From Deefgea salmonis (GTDB taxonomy: Bacteria > Pseudomonadota > Gammaproteobacteria > Burkholderiales > Chitinibacteraceae), in contig NZ_JAJAWG010000004.1 in the NCBI RefSeq assembly GCF_020531905.1, positions 62,001 through 126,000 on the forward strand: DNA of 64,000 bases, given 5' to 3'. Positions 18,235 to 26,584 of this stretch are shown piece after piece; position 1 is the first letter of the stretch; each line of letters starts with the position of its first letter. Position numbers and translations under genes: made by a program. The notes under the pieces are model-generated. The model did not search any database, was not told the origin of the DNA, and worked only from the letters and a program-made list of their open reading frames with translations.

Positions 18235-18661
18235 CTATTTACCGATTGGCTTGGACTGGCTGTTGTTGAGGCCAGTGGCGTTGAGCGCGCAGAGTTTGGT
18301 GTGCGCCGGCGGCGATCAAGCAGGGTGTGATTTGCTGCGATGGCCTTGTCGGTGGTGGCCGCTTCTGACTGGATGCAGGCATTGGCCTGATGCTGCGCGC
18401 TTCATGTCTTGCTTGATGTCAGCGCGGTTGATCAACCCAACGTTAATCGACTTAGCGCAGGGGCTTAATGCCGTGTGCTGATTGATTACGGTGCTGACGT
18501 TGCTTGCGGGGCGTTGAAGGCGCTGGCGCAACTAATTTTTATGGCTCTGACAGGACGCACTTGTTGTGGGAAAGTACTGCGAAATTTTATTCGGCCTCGT
18601 TTATAATGCCGTGCAGCGCATGGGCGCGGTTGTAAGGTTTGGACGATGAGGAATTGACGTT

Positions 18662-19018
18662 TTGCGAAAAATATTAGGAATAGTTGCTGTGGTATTGGCC
18701 AGCGCGGCATGGGCAGAAGATGCGCCTTTGCCTTTTGATACCCCAGCAGCAGCAGTGCCGATTGTGCGCAAAGCTGCGGTGAGTAAAGCCCCAGCCGCAC
18801 CAGCCGCTCGTTCAGTGCGTAGCCAGAGCGGCAATCAAGCGAAAAAATCGCGTCATCCATCCTCGCGTTCTATTGCAAAGGCTGCGCCAGCTCAATCGTC
18901 AACCAAGGTAAGCCAAGCTAAACGGAAAAAAAGCAGTCAGATTAGCGATAAAAAATCAGTTCAGCGTTCCGCTAAGGCCGTCAGTAAAGCGCCCGCCAAG
19001 AAAAAAACTAAAAAATAA
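18662..19018 (+). CDS. small secreted Lys/Ala/Ser-rich basic protein, unknown function
   Basis: This 118-residue protein starts with TTG at 18662; no ATG or GTG is available before the signal sequence. GAGGA lies about eight bases upstream. Residues 1-18 form a clear signal peptide ending AAWA, so the protein should be periplasmic or secreted. After a short acidic stretch the mature part is strongly basic and low-complexity, with repeated Lys, Ala, Ser and Pro like a histone tail. There are no cysteines after the signal and no known domain. A long terminator hairpin lies about 135 bases downstream. Possible roles such as binding wall polymers or nucleic acid are guesses. Confidence 0.6.
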   Translation: MRKILGIVAVVLASAAWAEDAPLPFDTPAAAVPIVRKAAVSKAPAAPAARSVRSQSGNQAKKSRHPSSRSIAKAAPAQSSTKVSQAKRKKSSQISDKKSVQRSAKAVSKAPAKKKTKK

Positions 19019-19153
19019 TACCCAAGGTCAGCAGCGCTTCGAGCCATGTTGACATGGGGTTGTCAGCGGCGCTGGTGCGATTTTTGCATCGCATCAAGGC
19101 TGGATGCGGCTGGATATGCGCAGATAGACCGGGCGCGTGGCACTTATAAGGCT

Positions 19154-19203
19154 AAAAACACCGTGTATTTTTCCATCTGATGAGGAAAAACGGTGTTTTT
19201 TTA
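19154..19203. terminator. long intrinsic terminator, probably bidirectional
   Basis: The outer stem AAAAACACCGT/ACGGTGTTTTT and an inner stem TTTTTCC/GGAAAAA are followed by a T-run. It sits between the basic secreted protein (plus) and the LysR gene (minus). Confidence 0.8.
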
Positions 19204-19248
19204 TGCTCGCTGGCGGTGATTCAGGCCGACTTAGCTGATTGAGGCCAA

Positions 19249-20121
19249 TTATTTCGCCGCTGATAGCAATTGATCTAATGCCGGATGATTGATTTTTTTG
19301 GCTACATAAATGGCGTAGTAATCGGTAAATAGACCGTTCAGATGCCCGAGTGTTTGTAATTGCTCACTGGGTATTGCCTCAGGCGTAATGATGGGAGAGG
19401 GGTAGAGGCCAATACCCGCTATACCAAACGCTTGCATCAAGGCGCTATCGGCAAATTCTCCGACAATGTCGGGTACAATTTGCTGCGCCGAAAACCATAA
19501 ATCCAATTGAATTCTCAGCGTGCTATCGCGAGTGGGTAGCAGCATCGGCGCGCCATTTAGGCTGGCCGGAAACGCCTCGCCATACCGTGCGGCCAGCGTT
19601 GGGCTGGCTAAAATCATCACCGGACATTGCGCTAGTAGCTGGCTTTCTAAGCGGAGTGCGCCTTGCGTTGCAGGGCGATCGGCCAGCACCACATCCAGCT
19701 GGTGCAAGGCCAGTTTGGCCATCAGTTCATCGGGTGAACCTTCGATACAGCACAGCCGCGTGTGCGGGTTATGCGCTTTGGCCAAAAGCTGTTGGGCAAC
19801 GGTTTTGGGCAGCGCATCGGCCACCCCAATATTAAAGCGCTGCCTAGGCGTGCTATCGCTGGCCAAGGTTTGTTGCAATTGTTCGCCAAGCATAAAAATC
19901 TGATCGGCAAACGGCAGCACGGTGCGTGCGGCCTCAGTCAATTCCAACTGCCGACCCACTTGGGTAAATAGCGACTTACCCATTTGCGCTTCAAGGCGCG
20001 CCAATTGGCTGCTAATGGTTTGCGGCGTCATCTCAAGTTTACGCGCAGCGGCACTAATACTGCCTTCTTGGCTCACCACCCAAAAATAATACAAATGCCG
20101 GTAATTTAATAAATCATGCAT
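19249..20121 (-). CDS. LysR-family regulator, NhaR-like
   Basis: This 290-residue transcription factor has an N-terminal winged helix-turn-helix (about residues 5-65). The following periplasmic-binding-protein-like effector domain runs from about 90 to 290. The N-terminus, with NYRHLYYFWVVSQEGS and LEMTPQTISSQL, closely follows NhaR, the sodium-responsive activator of nhaA in enterobacteria. No sodium/proton antiporter gene is in the window, so the target is unknown. It is divergent from a small Zn-ribbon protein gene across about 106 bases, which may be its binding region. A general LysR identity is certain; the NhaR subgroup is likely. Confidence 0.85.
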   Translation of the reverse strand: MHDLLNYRHLYYFWVVSQEGSISAAARKLEMTPQTISSQLARLEAQMGKSLFTQVGRQLELTEAARTVLPFADQIFMLGEQLQQTLASDSTPRQRFNIGVADALPKTVAQQLLAKAHNPHTRLCCIEGSPDELMAKLALHQLDVVLADRPATQGALRLESQLLAQCPVMILASPTLAARYGEAFPASLNGAPMLLPTRDSTLRIQLDLWFSAQQIVPDIVGEFADSALMQAFGIAGIGLYPSPIITPEAIPSEQLQTLGHLNGLFTDYYAIYVAKKINHPALDQLLSAAK

Positions 20122-20227
20122 ACGCGTGCGTCGATAAAAACTGATGATGTCGCAATGTAAGCCTGATGTTGGAATCTGTAAAGCTAGTTTAAAATTACAA
20201 CATCATAAAGCGATACAAGAGAAAACT

Positions 20228-20506
20228 ATGTTGACTGGATTGGGCATCGTGACCGTTGTCTTACTGGCGGCGCTGTTTTGGTATTACGTGATCTACAACC
20301 CAGCCGCGCAAACAGATTGGGAGCGCCTGCCGACATTGACGCAATATCGGCAACAGCATCCGCAATGCGTGCGCGGCGAACAAACGCTGTGCTGCCATTG
20401 CGGCTCGGCCGAGCATTTGGATTTGGGGGTCTTGCAATACACCGATTGGCGGCGGCAGATCATGTGCCGGCAATGTAAAAATCGCTTATGGCGGGAATCG
20501 GACTAG
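20228..20506 (+). CDS. small membrane-anchored zinc-ribbon protein, unknown
   Basis: The 92-residue protein starts at ATG 20228, with an AAGAGA-type ribosome site just before it. Residues about 3-22 form a single hydrophobic membrane segment. The soluble part ends in a four-cysteine arrangement (CCHCG near residue 55 and CRQCK near residue 84) that looks like a zinc ribbon or rubredoxin-like knuckle. I do not recognise a family. It is divergent from the NhaR-like gene. A role in protein quality control or metal sensing at the membrane would be speculation. Confidence 0.65.
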   Translation: MLTGLGIVTVVLLAALFWYYVIYNPAAQTDWERLPTLTQYRQQHPQCVRGEQTLCCHCGSAEHLDLGVLQYTDWRRQIMCRQCKNRLWRESD

Positions 20507-20778
20507 ATCGAATAAATCATCGATTCAGGTGGTCTTTGAGTCGTTATTTTCGACTTAGTTCGATTTATTTTACGGGTAATTGTATCGAGAAAAGTTGAAG
20601 GTTAATCAGTTATGCTCTGATTTTGTCGATAGAAAATATACGTTAAGGTGAATGCACTACCTCATTCGCTGCAGCTAGCGCACAGCAGCATCGTGAAGTG
20701 ATTCACATGGCTGTCGCATGATCTGACAGTGCGATTGGGTAGATATTGAGTTTGGACTAACCCGCTGGAGATCGAGCA

Positions 20779-21171
20779 ATGCGACCACTTATTTTGACTC
20801 ACAAGCTTTCGATTGATAACACGATGCACAGCTATATTTTGCATCGTTTACGCCTCGCGCTAGATCGAACCTTAAGCCGAATTGGCGCAATTACCGTGCG
20901 CTTAAGCGATGAAAATGGCCCTAAAGGGGGCGATGATAAATCGGTGCAAGTGAAACTCATCTTGCCGGGCCATGAATCGGTGATTGTGCACGAGCGGGGC
21001 AGTGATTTACGCGCGGTGGTAGATCGAGCGATTCATCGCGCAGCGCAAACCCTGCAGCGCTTAAATGCTAAACGACAAAAAATAACCCGTAGCGTGGCGA
21101 GCCGAAAATTACTCGCCACTGAAATGCAGTATGCCGAAGAAGCCAACCATTTGTTGGCAACGCCAGCCTAA
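20779..21171 (+). CDS. HPF/RaiA-like ribosome-associated protein
   Basis: The 130-residue protein resembles the ribosome hibernation/sigma-54 modulation family. It has a beta-alpha-beta-beta-beta-alpha pattern with the basic helix RAVVDRAIHRAAQTLQRL near residues 77-95. The family members bind the 30S decoding region in slow growth. The N-terminus has a variant insertion of charged residues (DENGPKGGDDK). The last 30 residues form an extra tail without a known domain. GGAG precedes the ATG. The gene is monocistronic, with a 270-base upstream region that holds no gene. Confidence 0.7.
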   Translation: MRPLILTHKLSIDNTMHSYILHRLRLALDRTLSRIGAITVRLSDENGPKGGDDKSVQVKLILPGHESVIVHERGSDLRAVVDRAIHRAAQTLQRLNAKRQKITRSVASRKLLATEMQYAEEANHLLATPA

Positions 21172-21313
21172 ATCCATCCATAGCTGAATCGCGGGAAGTG
21201 AGATGACTTCCCGCGCGGGAAAAATTGGCTGGATTGGATTGGCCAGCATGGCTAGCGATGTTGATTGGATTCAGCTGAATTGCCGATGAAGTTTTGCCAA
21301 TAAAGGAAGATCA

Positions 21314-21445
21314 ATGAGTTTAATTTTAGTACTGATGGTTGTATTGAGTGCCGCGATAACGGTTTACTATTTTGCCCGTACAGCCAAGCGCAAGGAACTA
21401 ATTGCGATTCGGATGACTCCAAGCGCCAAACAACACAGGAGATAA
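21314..21445 (+). CDS. 43-residue single-pass membrane protein before htpX
   Basis: A short ORF encodes 43 residues: a hydrophobic helix from about residue 3 to 20, then a basic tail ending KQHRR. AAAGGAAG lies 6-13 bases before the ATG, and its TAA at 21443-21445 is 3 bases before the htpX start. Spacing, ribosome site and coupling make it a plausible real gene. No family is recognised; modulation of the HtpX protease is inference from position only. Confidence 0.5.
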   Translation: MSLILVLMVVLSAAITVYYFARTAKRKELIAIRMTPSAKQHRR

Positions 21446-21448
21446 TGG

Positions 21449-22327
21449 ATGAAAAGAACGCTATTACTGATTGGTACCAATATTGCCATCATGGTGGTCT
21501 TAGGTATTTTTGTAAATATTTTTGGTTTAAATCGCTTTATGAGCGCCAACGGCTTGAATTTGCCGATGTTGCTGATGTTTGCTGCGGTAATGGGTTTTGG
21601 TGGGGCGTTTATTTCGCTGGCCATGTCCAAAACCATGGCCAAGTGGAGTACTGGCGCCCAAATTATCGCCCAGCCACGCAATGCCGATGAGCAATGGCTG
21701 TTTGATACCGTTGCCAAACTGGCGCAGCGCGCCCAGATCGCCATGCCTGAAGTGGCGATTTATGAAGGTGAACCGAATGCCTTTGCCACCGGTCCGAGTA
21801 AAAACAATTCGCTCGTTGCCGTGTCAACGGGCTTGCTGTACAGCATGACGCATCGTGAAATCGAAGCGGTGCTGGCGCACGAAGTCGCCCACGTTAAAAA
21901 CGGCGATATGGTGACGCTGACCTTGATCCAAGGCGTGGTGAATACTTTTGTATTCTTCTTGGCGCGCGTGGTTGGCTATTTGGTTGACTCGTTCTTAAAG
22001 CGCGATAACGAAGAATCATCGGGCCCAGGTATGGGGTATTACATTACCGTGGTGGTGTGCGATATCGTGTTTGGGATTTTGGCCAGCGTGATCGTGATGT
22101 ATTTCTCGCGCCAACGCGAGTTTCGCGCTGATGCGGGTGCGGCCCAATTATTGGGTGAATCAGCACCAATGGTCGATGCCTTGCGCCGCCTAGGTGGCAT
22201 GGAGCCTAATGCCTTGCCAAGCAATATGGCGTCATCAGGTATTGCCGATAAAGCAGGATGGTCAGCGATGTTCAGCTCGCATCCGCCGATGGAAGATCGC
22301 ATCGCCGCCTTGCAAGCTATGCGCTAG
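21449..22327 (+). CDS. htpX: membrane zinc metalloprotease HtpX
   Basis: The 292-residue M48 family inner-membrane protease degrades misfolded membrane proteins. Two N-terminal membrane segments (about 5-25 and 35-58) come before the zinc motif HEVAH (residues 144-148). A second hydrophobic pair lies around 155-215. The third zinc ligand region follows in [12 protein letters not shown], and a C-terminal [13 protein letters not shown] motif closes the protein. The length matches E. coli HtpX (293). AGGAGA (21437-21442), inside the end of the preceding small ORF, serves as its ribosome site. In E. coli the gene responds to envelope stress; no Cpx-type site is recognised here. Confidence 0.96.
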   Translation: MKRTLLLIGTNIAIMVVLGIFVNIFGLNRFMSANGLNLPMLLMFAAVMGFGGAFISLAMSKTMAKWSTGAQIIAQPRNADEQWLFDTVAKLAQRAQIAMPEVAIYEGEPNAFATGPSKNNSLVAVSTGLLYSMTHREIEAVLAHEVAHVKNGDMVTLTLIQGVVNTFVFFLARVVGYLVDSFLKRDNEESSGPGMGYYITVVVCDIVFGILASVIVMYFSRQREFRADAGAAQLLGESAPMVDALRRLGGMEPNALPSNMASSGIADKAGWSAMFSSHPPMEDRIAALQAMR

Positions 22328-22387
22328 GCGTTGTTCAGATTACATGTTGATCGTTTTTTAAGTGCCTGCGGCACATTGCTTTACAGT

Positions 22388-22590
22388 CGCAATCCGCGAC
22401 GGGGACTTACTTTCTTTGCGTCGCCAAAGAAAGTAAGCAAAGAAAGGCGACCCGAGCGCGCCCAGCTCCGCTGTGCCCTCGATTGTCGTGAGCCAAACGA
22501 TAAAACCGTTTGTCTCTCTTCCGCACTCGGTGCGCTTGGACGGGGCTTTAAGCCCCAGCTCGACGAGCGCGGCACAGTATCAACACCAAA
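22388..22590. repeat. structured intergenic repeat with spurious ORFs
   Basis: About 200 bases after htpX contain a 12-bp perfect stem (CTTACTTTCTTT, 22406-22417; AAAGAAAGTAAG, 22426-22437), a GGGGCTT/AAGCCCC stem at 22542-22556 and other short palindromes. Both strands give open frames of 70-90 codons. The plus-strand translation includes SPKKVSKERRP, a peptide I recall from many short hypothetical proteins in proteobacterial genomes. I take this as a dispersed intergenic repeat and not as a gene. Confidence 0.65.
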
Positions 22591-22663
22591 TCTGAACATT
22601 GCTATGCGCTAATGGGTATTTGAATGTAAGCCATATTAAATATGAGCTACAGCGCAATACATC

Positions 22664-22695
22664 AAAACGCCGACTTCAAGTCGGCGTTTTTTATG
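22664..22695 (+). terminator. intrinsic terminator downstream of htpX and repeat
   Basis: The stem AAAACGCCGACTT/AAGTCGGCGTTTT is followed by a T-run. About 265 bases from here to argS hold no gene. Confidence 0.85.
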
Positions 22696-22961
22696 GTTTT
22701 TTATTCGCGCAATGTGGCTGATTTGTATCGTTGCTAGTGGGCAGGTGCTGCTGAGTTTTTATGGGGTAATTTTTCAACATCAGCGGCTTTTTGGTATTGC
22801 TGGCTGAGCGCTCACGCTGGTGCTGGGTAAATTAATTGATCGACTTGGTATTAAAATATGGTTTTCGGTTTGCCCGTCTTGCCCCCCACCCGTAGAATTG
22901 CGGGTAATTCATTTTTTACGTCGCAGCATTGGTGCGGCGTTGGTTTTTTTCGGAGCTGCCT

Positions 22962-24677
22962 GTGTCTTTATTACCTTTATTAAATGCTCGCTTTGCGGCG
23001 GCCTTGGTTGCGGTCGGTGCGCCTGATGCACAGCCCTTGGTGCAAGCCGCCAGCCGACCTGAGTTTGGCGATTATCAAATGAACGGGGTGATGGGCGCAG
23101 CCAAAGTGCTCAAGCTTAATCCACGTGAGTTAGCGCAAAAAATCATTGATGCGGTAGATTTGGCGGGCATCGCCAGCTCGCTCGAAATCGCCGGCCCGGG
23201 TTTTATTAATATCAAATTGGACAATGCGTTTTTGGCGGATCGCGTGGCGAGCGCGCTGCAAGACGCGCATCTTGGCGTTGAGCAAAACCCTGCGCAGCAC
23301 GTGATGGTTGAATATTCATCAGTGAATTTGGCCAAAGAAATGCACGTCGGCCATTTGCGCTCGACGATTATTGGCGACGCTTTGGCGCGGGTGCAAGCCT
23401 ACGTTGGCATGCATGTAACGCGGCAAAATCACGTGGGTGATTGGGGTACGCAGTTTGGGATGTTGGTGGCGTTTTTGATCGAGCAGCAGCAACAAGGCAA
23501 TGCCGATATCGCGCTCAAAGATCTAGAGGGTTTTTATCGCCGCGCTAAAGCGCGTTTTGATGAAGACGAAACCTTTGCCAATACCGCGCGGGATTATGTG
23601 GTGAAACTGCAAGGGGGCGATGAGCAAGTGCGGGCATTGTGGGCGCGCTTTGTTGCAGTGTCCTTATCGCATTGCAACGCCGTTTACCAAAAACTCAATG
23701 TGTTGCTTGATGATGGCGATGTACGCGGCGAGAGTTTTTATAACGCTGATTTGCCGATTATCGTCGATGAATTGCGTCAGCAAGGTTTGCTGGTGGAGAG
23801 CGAAGGCGCGCAAGTGGTGTTTTTGGATGAATTCAAAAACAAAGACGGCGAGCCGCAAGCCAGTATTATTCAAAAGAAAGACGGTGGGTTTTTATATTCA
23901 ACCACCGATTTGGGCGCGATCCGTTTCCGAGTTCGTGAGCTAAAAATCGACCGTTGCTTGTACGTGGTCGACGCGCGCCAAGCGCTGCATTTCCAGCAAT
24001 TGTTTACCATCGCCAAAAAAGCGCACTTTGCGCCAGACTCGGTGTCGTTAGAGCATATTGCTTTTGGCACGATGATGGGCGAAGACGGCAAGCCGTTTAA
24101 AACCCGCTCGGGCGATGTGGTGAAATTAGTCGATTTACTCGACGAAGCGCAGCAACGTGCGTTTGATTTGGTGTCGGAAAAAAATCCAAACTTGGATGAA
24201 GCCACCCGCCGCGATATCGCCAATGCAGTCGGCATCGGTGCATTGAAATACGCCGATTTGTCGAAAAGCCGCACCACCGATTACATCTTTAACTGGAACT
24301 CAATGCTCAGCTTTGAGGGCAATACCGCGCCGTATCTGCAATATGCGTATACCCGAGTGAAGAGTATTTTCCGCAAAGTGACTGATTACGACCAAAACGC
24401 GGCGATTGTGTTGACCGAGCCGGCTGAGCACGCCTTGGCGTTGGAATTAGCGCGCTTTAGCGATGTGGTGCATGCGGTGGCTAAAGACAGCCAGCCGCAT
24501 TTGTTGTGCGCATATTTGTATAGCGTGGCGACGATGTTCTCGCGTTTTTATGAAAACTGCCCAGTCAATCAAGATGGCGTGACCAATGCATCGCGTCTGA
24601 AAGTATGTGATTTAACCGCCAAGGTGTTGGCAGCGGGTTTGAATTTACTTGGGATTAAAGTATTAGAAGCCATGTAA
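22962..24677 (+). CDS. argS: arginyl-tRNA synthetase
   Basis: The 571-residue class I synthetase charges tRNA-Arg. I chose the GTG at 22962, because GGAG lies six bases before it and the protein then starts SLLPLLNARF as in other proteobacterial ArgS proteins; an in-frame ATG at 22929 is less likely. An N-terminal ArgS additional domain (about 1-95) is followed by the HIGH-like motif HVGHLRSTIIGD near residue 128. The catalytic Rossmann domain follows. The C-terminal DALR anticodon-binding domain starts near residue 450. A terminator lies about 85 bases downstream. Confidence 0.95.
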   Translation: MSLLPLLNARFAAALVAVGAPDAQPLVQAASRPEFGDYQMNGVMGAAKVLKLNPRELAQKIIDAVDLAGIASSLEIAGPGFINIKLDNAFLADRVASALQDAHLGVEQNPAQHVMVEYSSVNLAKEMHVGHLRSTIIGDALARVQAYVGMHVTRQNHVGDWGTQFGMLVAFLIEQQQQGNADIALKDLEGFYRRAKARFDEDETFANTARDYVVKLQGGDEQVRALWARFVAVSLSHCNAVYQKLNVLLDDGDVRGESFYNADLPIIVDELRQQGLLVESEGAQVVFLDEFKNKDGEPQASIIQKKDGGFLYSTTDLGAIRFRVRELKIDRCLYVVDARQALHFQQLFTIAKKAHFAPDSVSLEHIAFGTMMGEDGKPFKTRSGDVVKLVDLLDEAQQRAFDLVSEKNPNLDEATRRDIANAVGIGALKYADLSKSRTTDYIFNWNSMLSFEGNTAPYLQYAYTRVKSIFRKVTDYDQNAAIVLTEPAEHALALELARFSDVVHAVAKDSQPHLLCAYLYSVATMFSRFYENCPVNQDGVTNASRLKVCDLTAKVLAAGLNLLGIKVLEAM

Positions 24678-24761
24678 TTGCAGCGCCATGACAGTGGCAC
24701 AAATTGCGACTTAAATTGCAATAAACTTACAATTTGTTTTGTAATTTGAGAGAATACCCAG

Positions 24762-24790
24762 AAGCGGCCCCTTACTCGGCCGCTTTTTTA
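24762..24790 (+). terminator. intrinsic terminator of argS
   Basis: An 8-bp stem (AAGCGGCC / GGCCGCTT) with an 8-base loop is followed by T6. Confidence 0.85.
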
Positions 24791-24817
24791 TTGTTAAACC
24801 TTTGCGTGGTTGTCAGC

Positions 24818-26584
24818 ATGAATTTAAAAGATGCCGTGGTAGTGCAGCGCATTACGGCCTTAAGTTATCGCGGAGCGATCGGCGGACAGTTTGCTGGCAT
24901 GGTTGCCGCCACTGCTTTATTGGCTTTGCATTTTGATACGCATTCACAGGGTTTTTTACTGTTGTGGTGGCTGTGTGTTTGCGTTTTTGCGCTGTATCGT
25001 TTGTCGGTGTTTCGCCGCTATCGACAGCATGCGGCGCAGCGCGATGATGCTTATTGGCAAAAAATTCATTTGCAGGGTGTGGCCATCACCAGCGTGCTAT
25101 GGGCGATCGGTGGCACGTATTTAATGCTGTCTAGCCCGATTGTATTGTCGGTGTTAACGGCGTTGATTTTTTCTGGGCTGACGGTCGGCTCGATGCCGGT
25201 GCTGTCGCCCATGCTCAATGCGATGCGGATTTATGCGTTTTTTATGACGCTGCCGATTTGGCTCAATGCATTATTTGATCCAACGTCGATGAATATGACG
25301 CTGGGGATTATGTTTGTGTTTTTGTTTATCACTTTACTTAAAAGTGCCGCAAATTATCGCGACACCATTGTTGAAAGTTTAGAGCTGGAATTAGCGCAAA
25401 CGCGCTTGGCAGAAGATTTGGCGGTCGCGCGTAATCAAGCCGAGCAAGCTAATCGCGCCAAGACTGAATTTATCGCCAATGTGAGCCATGAAATTCGCAC
25501 GCCGATGAATGGCATTGTCGGGATGGCGCATTTATTGGCGCAAACCCCGTTAACGCCGCTGCAACAAGAAAAAGTCGATGTGATTAATCAGTCGGCCGAT
25601 TTGTTATTGGCGTTGGTCAATGACGTGTTGGATCTCTCTAAAATTGAAGCCAATCGCTTAGAGATTGTGGCGCAAGCGGTGCATTTACCGCGGGTGCTGG
25701 CCGAAATTGAGCAAATGTTTTGCCTGCGCGCTAAAAGCCAAGGCTTGTTGTTGCACTTGGATTTTCAAGGTGACGCTGATTTAACGCTATTGGGCGATGC
25801 GCTGCGCTTGCGACAGGTTTTGGTTAATTTATTGGGGAATGCGCTGAAGTTTACCGAGCAAGGTGAGGTCACTTTGCAGGTGCGTACTCAGCACGATGCG
25901 GCTCATTGCCGTGTTCAAATTGCCGTGATAGATAGCGGTATTGGTATTGCTGCGGCGCAACTGCCGTTTATTTTTGACGCTTTTGTTCAAGCCGATGGCT
26001 CGTCAACACGAGCTTATGGCGGCACGGGTTTGGGCTTAACCATTGCGCGGCGCTTGGTGCGAGGCATGGGGGGCGAGTTAATGGCTCGCGCCAATGTGAA
26101 TGCGGGTATGACGTTTAGTTTTGATTTGCATTGGCCTTATGCGCCAGCCAGCGAAGTGGTGATTGAAACACCACCGCCACTCGAAGCCATCCGTCCATTG
26201 CAGGTGTTATTGGCGGAAGACAATCCAACCAATCGTTTGGTGGCAACGCGCTTATTAGAAAAACAAGGCCATACCGTGATCAGCGCGGAAAACGGCCAAT
26301 GGGTGCTGGAGATTTTGGCGCGCCAAGCGGTGGATGTGGTGTTGATGGATATGCAAATGCCCGAAATGGATGGGCTTGAAGCGACGCGGCGGATTCGTCA
26401 GCAAGAACTGCAGCAGATCCAACCGCGCTTGCCGATTATTGCGGTGACCGCCAATGCAATGCAAGAAGACCGCGTGCGCTGCTTTGAAGCGGGGATGGAT
26501 GACTTTTTAGCCAAACCACTCAAGCCCGAAATGCTCGACAAGGTGTTGCGTAAATGGGTGATGTCGGCAGCGATAACCGATTAA
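24818..26584 (+). CDS. hybrid sensor histidine kinase/response regulator
   Basis: The 588-residue inner-membrane sensor kinase has an N-terminal block of about six hydrophobic segments (about residues 20-180) as integral sensor and no PAS domain. A short coiled coil is followed by a HisKA dimerisation domain with phosphorylated His224 in NVSHEIRTPMNG. The HATPase_c domain has its N box near LVNLLGNALKFT and a GTGLGL G box. A C-terminal receiver domain has Asp511 in LMDMQMPEMDG. There is no DNA-binding output, so phosphate probably passes to a separate Hpt or regulator. The ATG at 24818 was chosen because earlier in-frame starts precede the argS terminator. Its 3' end overlaps the opposite gene by four bases. 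The signal is unknown. Confidence 0.9.
   Translation: MNLKDAVVVQRITALSYRGAIGGQFAGMVAATALLALHFDTHSQGFLLLWWLCVCVFALYRLSVFRRYRQHAAQRDDAYWQKIHLQGVAITSVLWAIGGTYLMLSSPIVLSVLTALIFSGLTVGSMPVLSPMLNAMRIYAFFMTLPIWLNALFDPTSMNMTLGIMFVFLFITLLKSAANYRDTIVESLELELAQTRLAEDLAVARNQAEQANRAKTEFIANVSHEIRTPMNGIVGMAHLLAQTPLTPLQQEKVDVINQSADLLLALVNDVLDLSKIEANRLEIVAQAVHLPRVLAEIEQMFCLRAKSQGLLLHLDFQGDADLTLLGDALRLRQVLVNLLGNALKFTEQGEVTLQVRTQHDAAHCRVQIAVIDSGIGIAAAQLPFIFDAFVQADGSSTRAYGGTGLGLTIARRLVRGMGGELMARANVNAGMTFSFDLHWPYAPASEVVIETPPPLEAIRPLQVLLAEDNPTNRLVATRLLEKQGHTVISAENGQWVLEILARQAVDVVLMDMQMPEMDGLEATRRIRQQELQQIQPRLPIIAVTANAMQEDRVRCFEAGMDDFLAKPLKPEMLDKVLRKWVMSAAITD

Larger units (their letters stand above)
17757..18661. 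other. gene-free region of about 900 bases
   Basis: No frame here has a recognisable product. A plus-strand open frame at 18251-18481 is rich in Trp, Cys and Arg and looks non-coding. The GC-rich half (about 18240-18540) looks like former coding sequence in base composition, so a decayed gene is possible. Structured elements are the compound palindrome at 17875-17932 and the tandem duplication at 18186-18234. A -10-like TATAAT at 18602-18607 could serve the next gene. Confidence 0.4.

Noticed and set aside
18251-18481. 76-codon ORF in the gene-free stretch
   Set aside because: Trp/Cys/Arg-rich translation without a domain; no ribosome binding site.
18650-18660. TTGACG near 18654 as a further copy of repeat family 1 or a -35 box
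   Set aside because: Only six or seven bases match, and it lies between the ribosome site and start codon of the basic protein gene.
22331-22612. Open frames of 70-90 codons on both strands after htpX
   Set aside because: They arise from a palindromic repeat; no ribosome site or family support, though the peptide is common in databases as a hypothetical protein.
22820-23026. 68-codon ORF before argS
   Set aside because: Overlaps the certain start of argS in another frame and has no family support.
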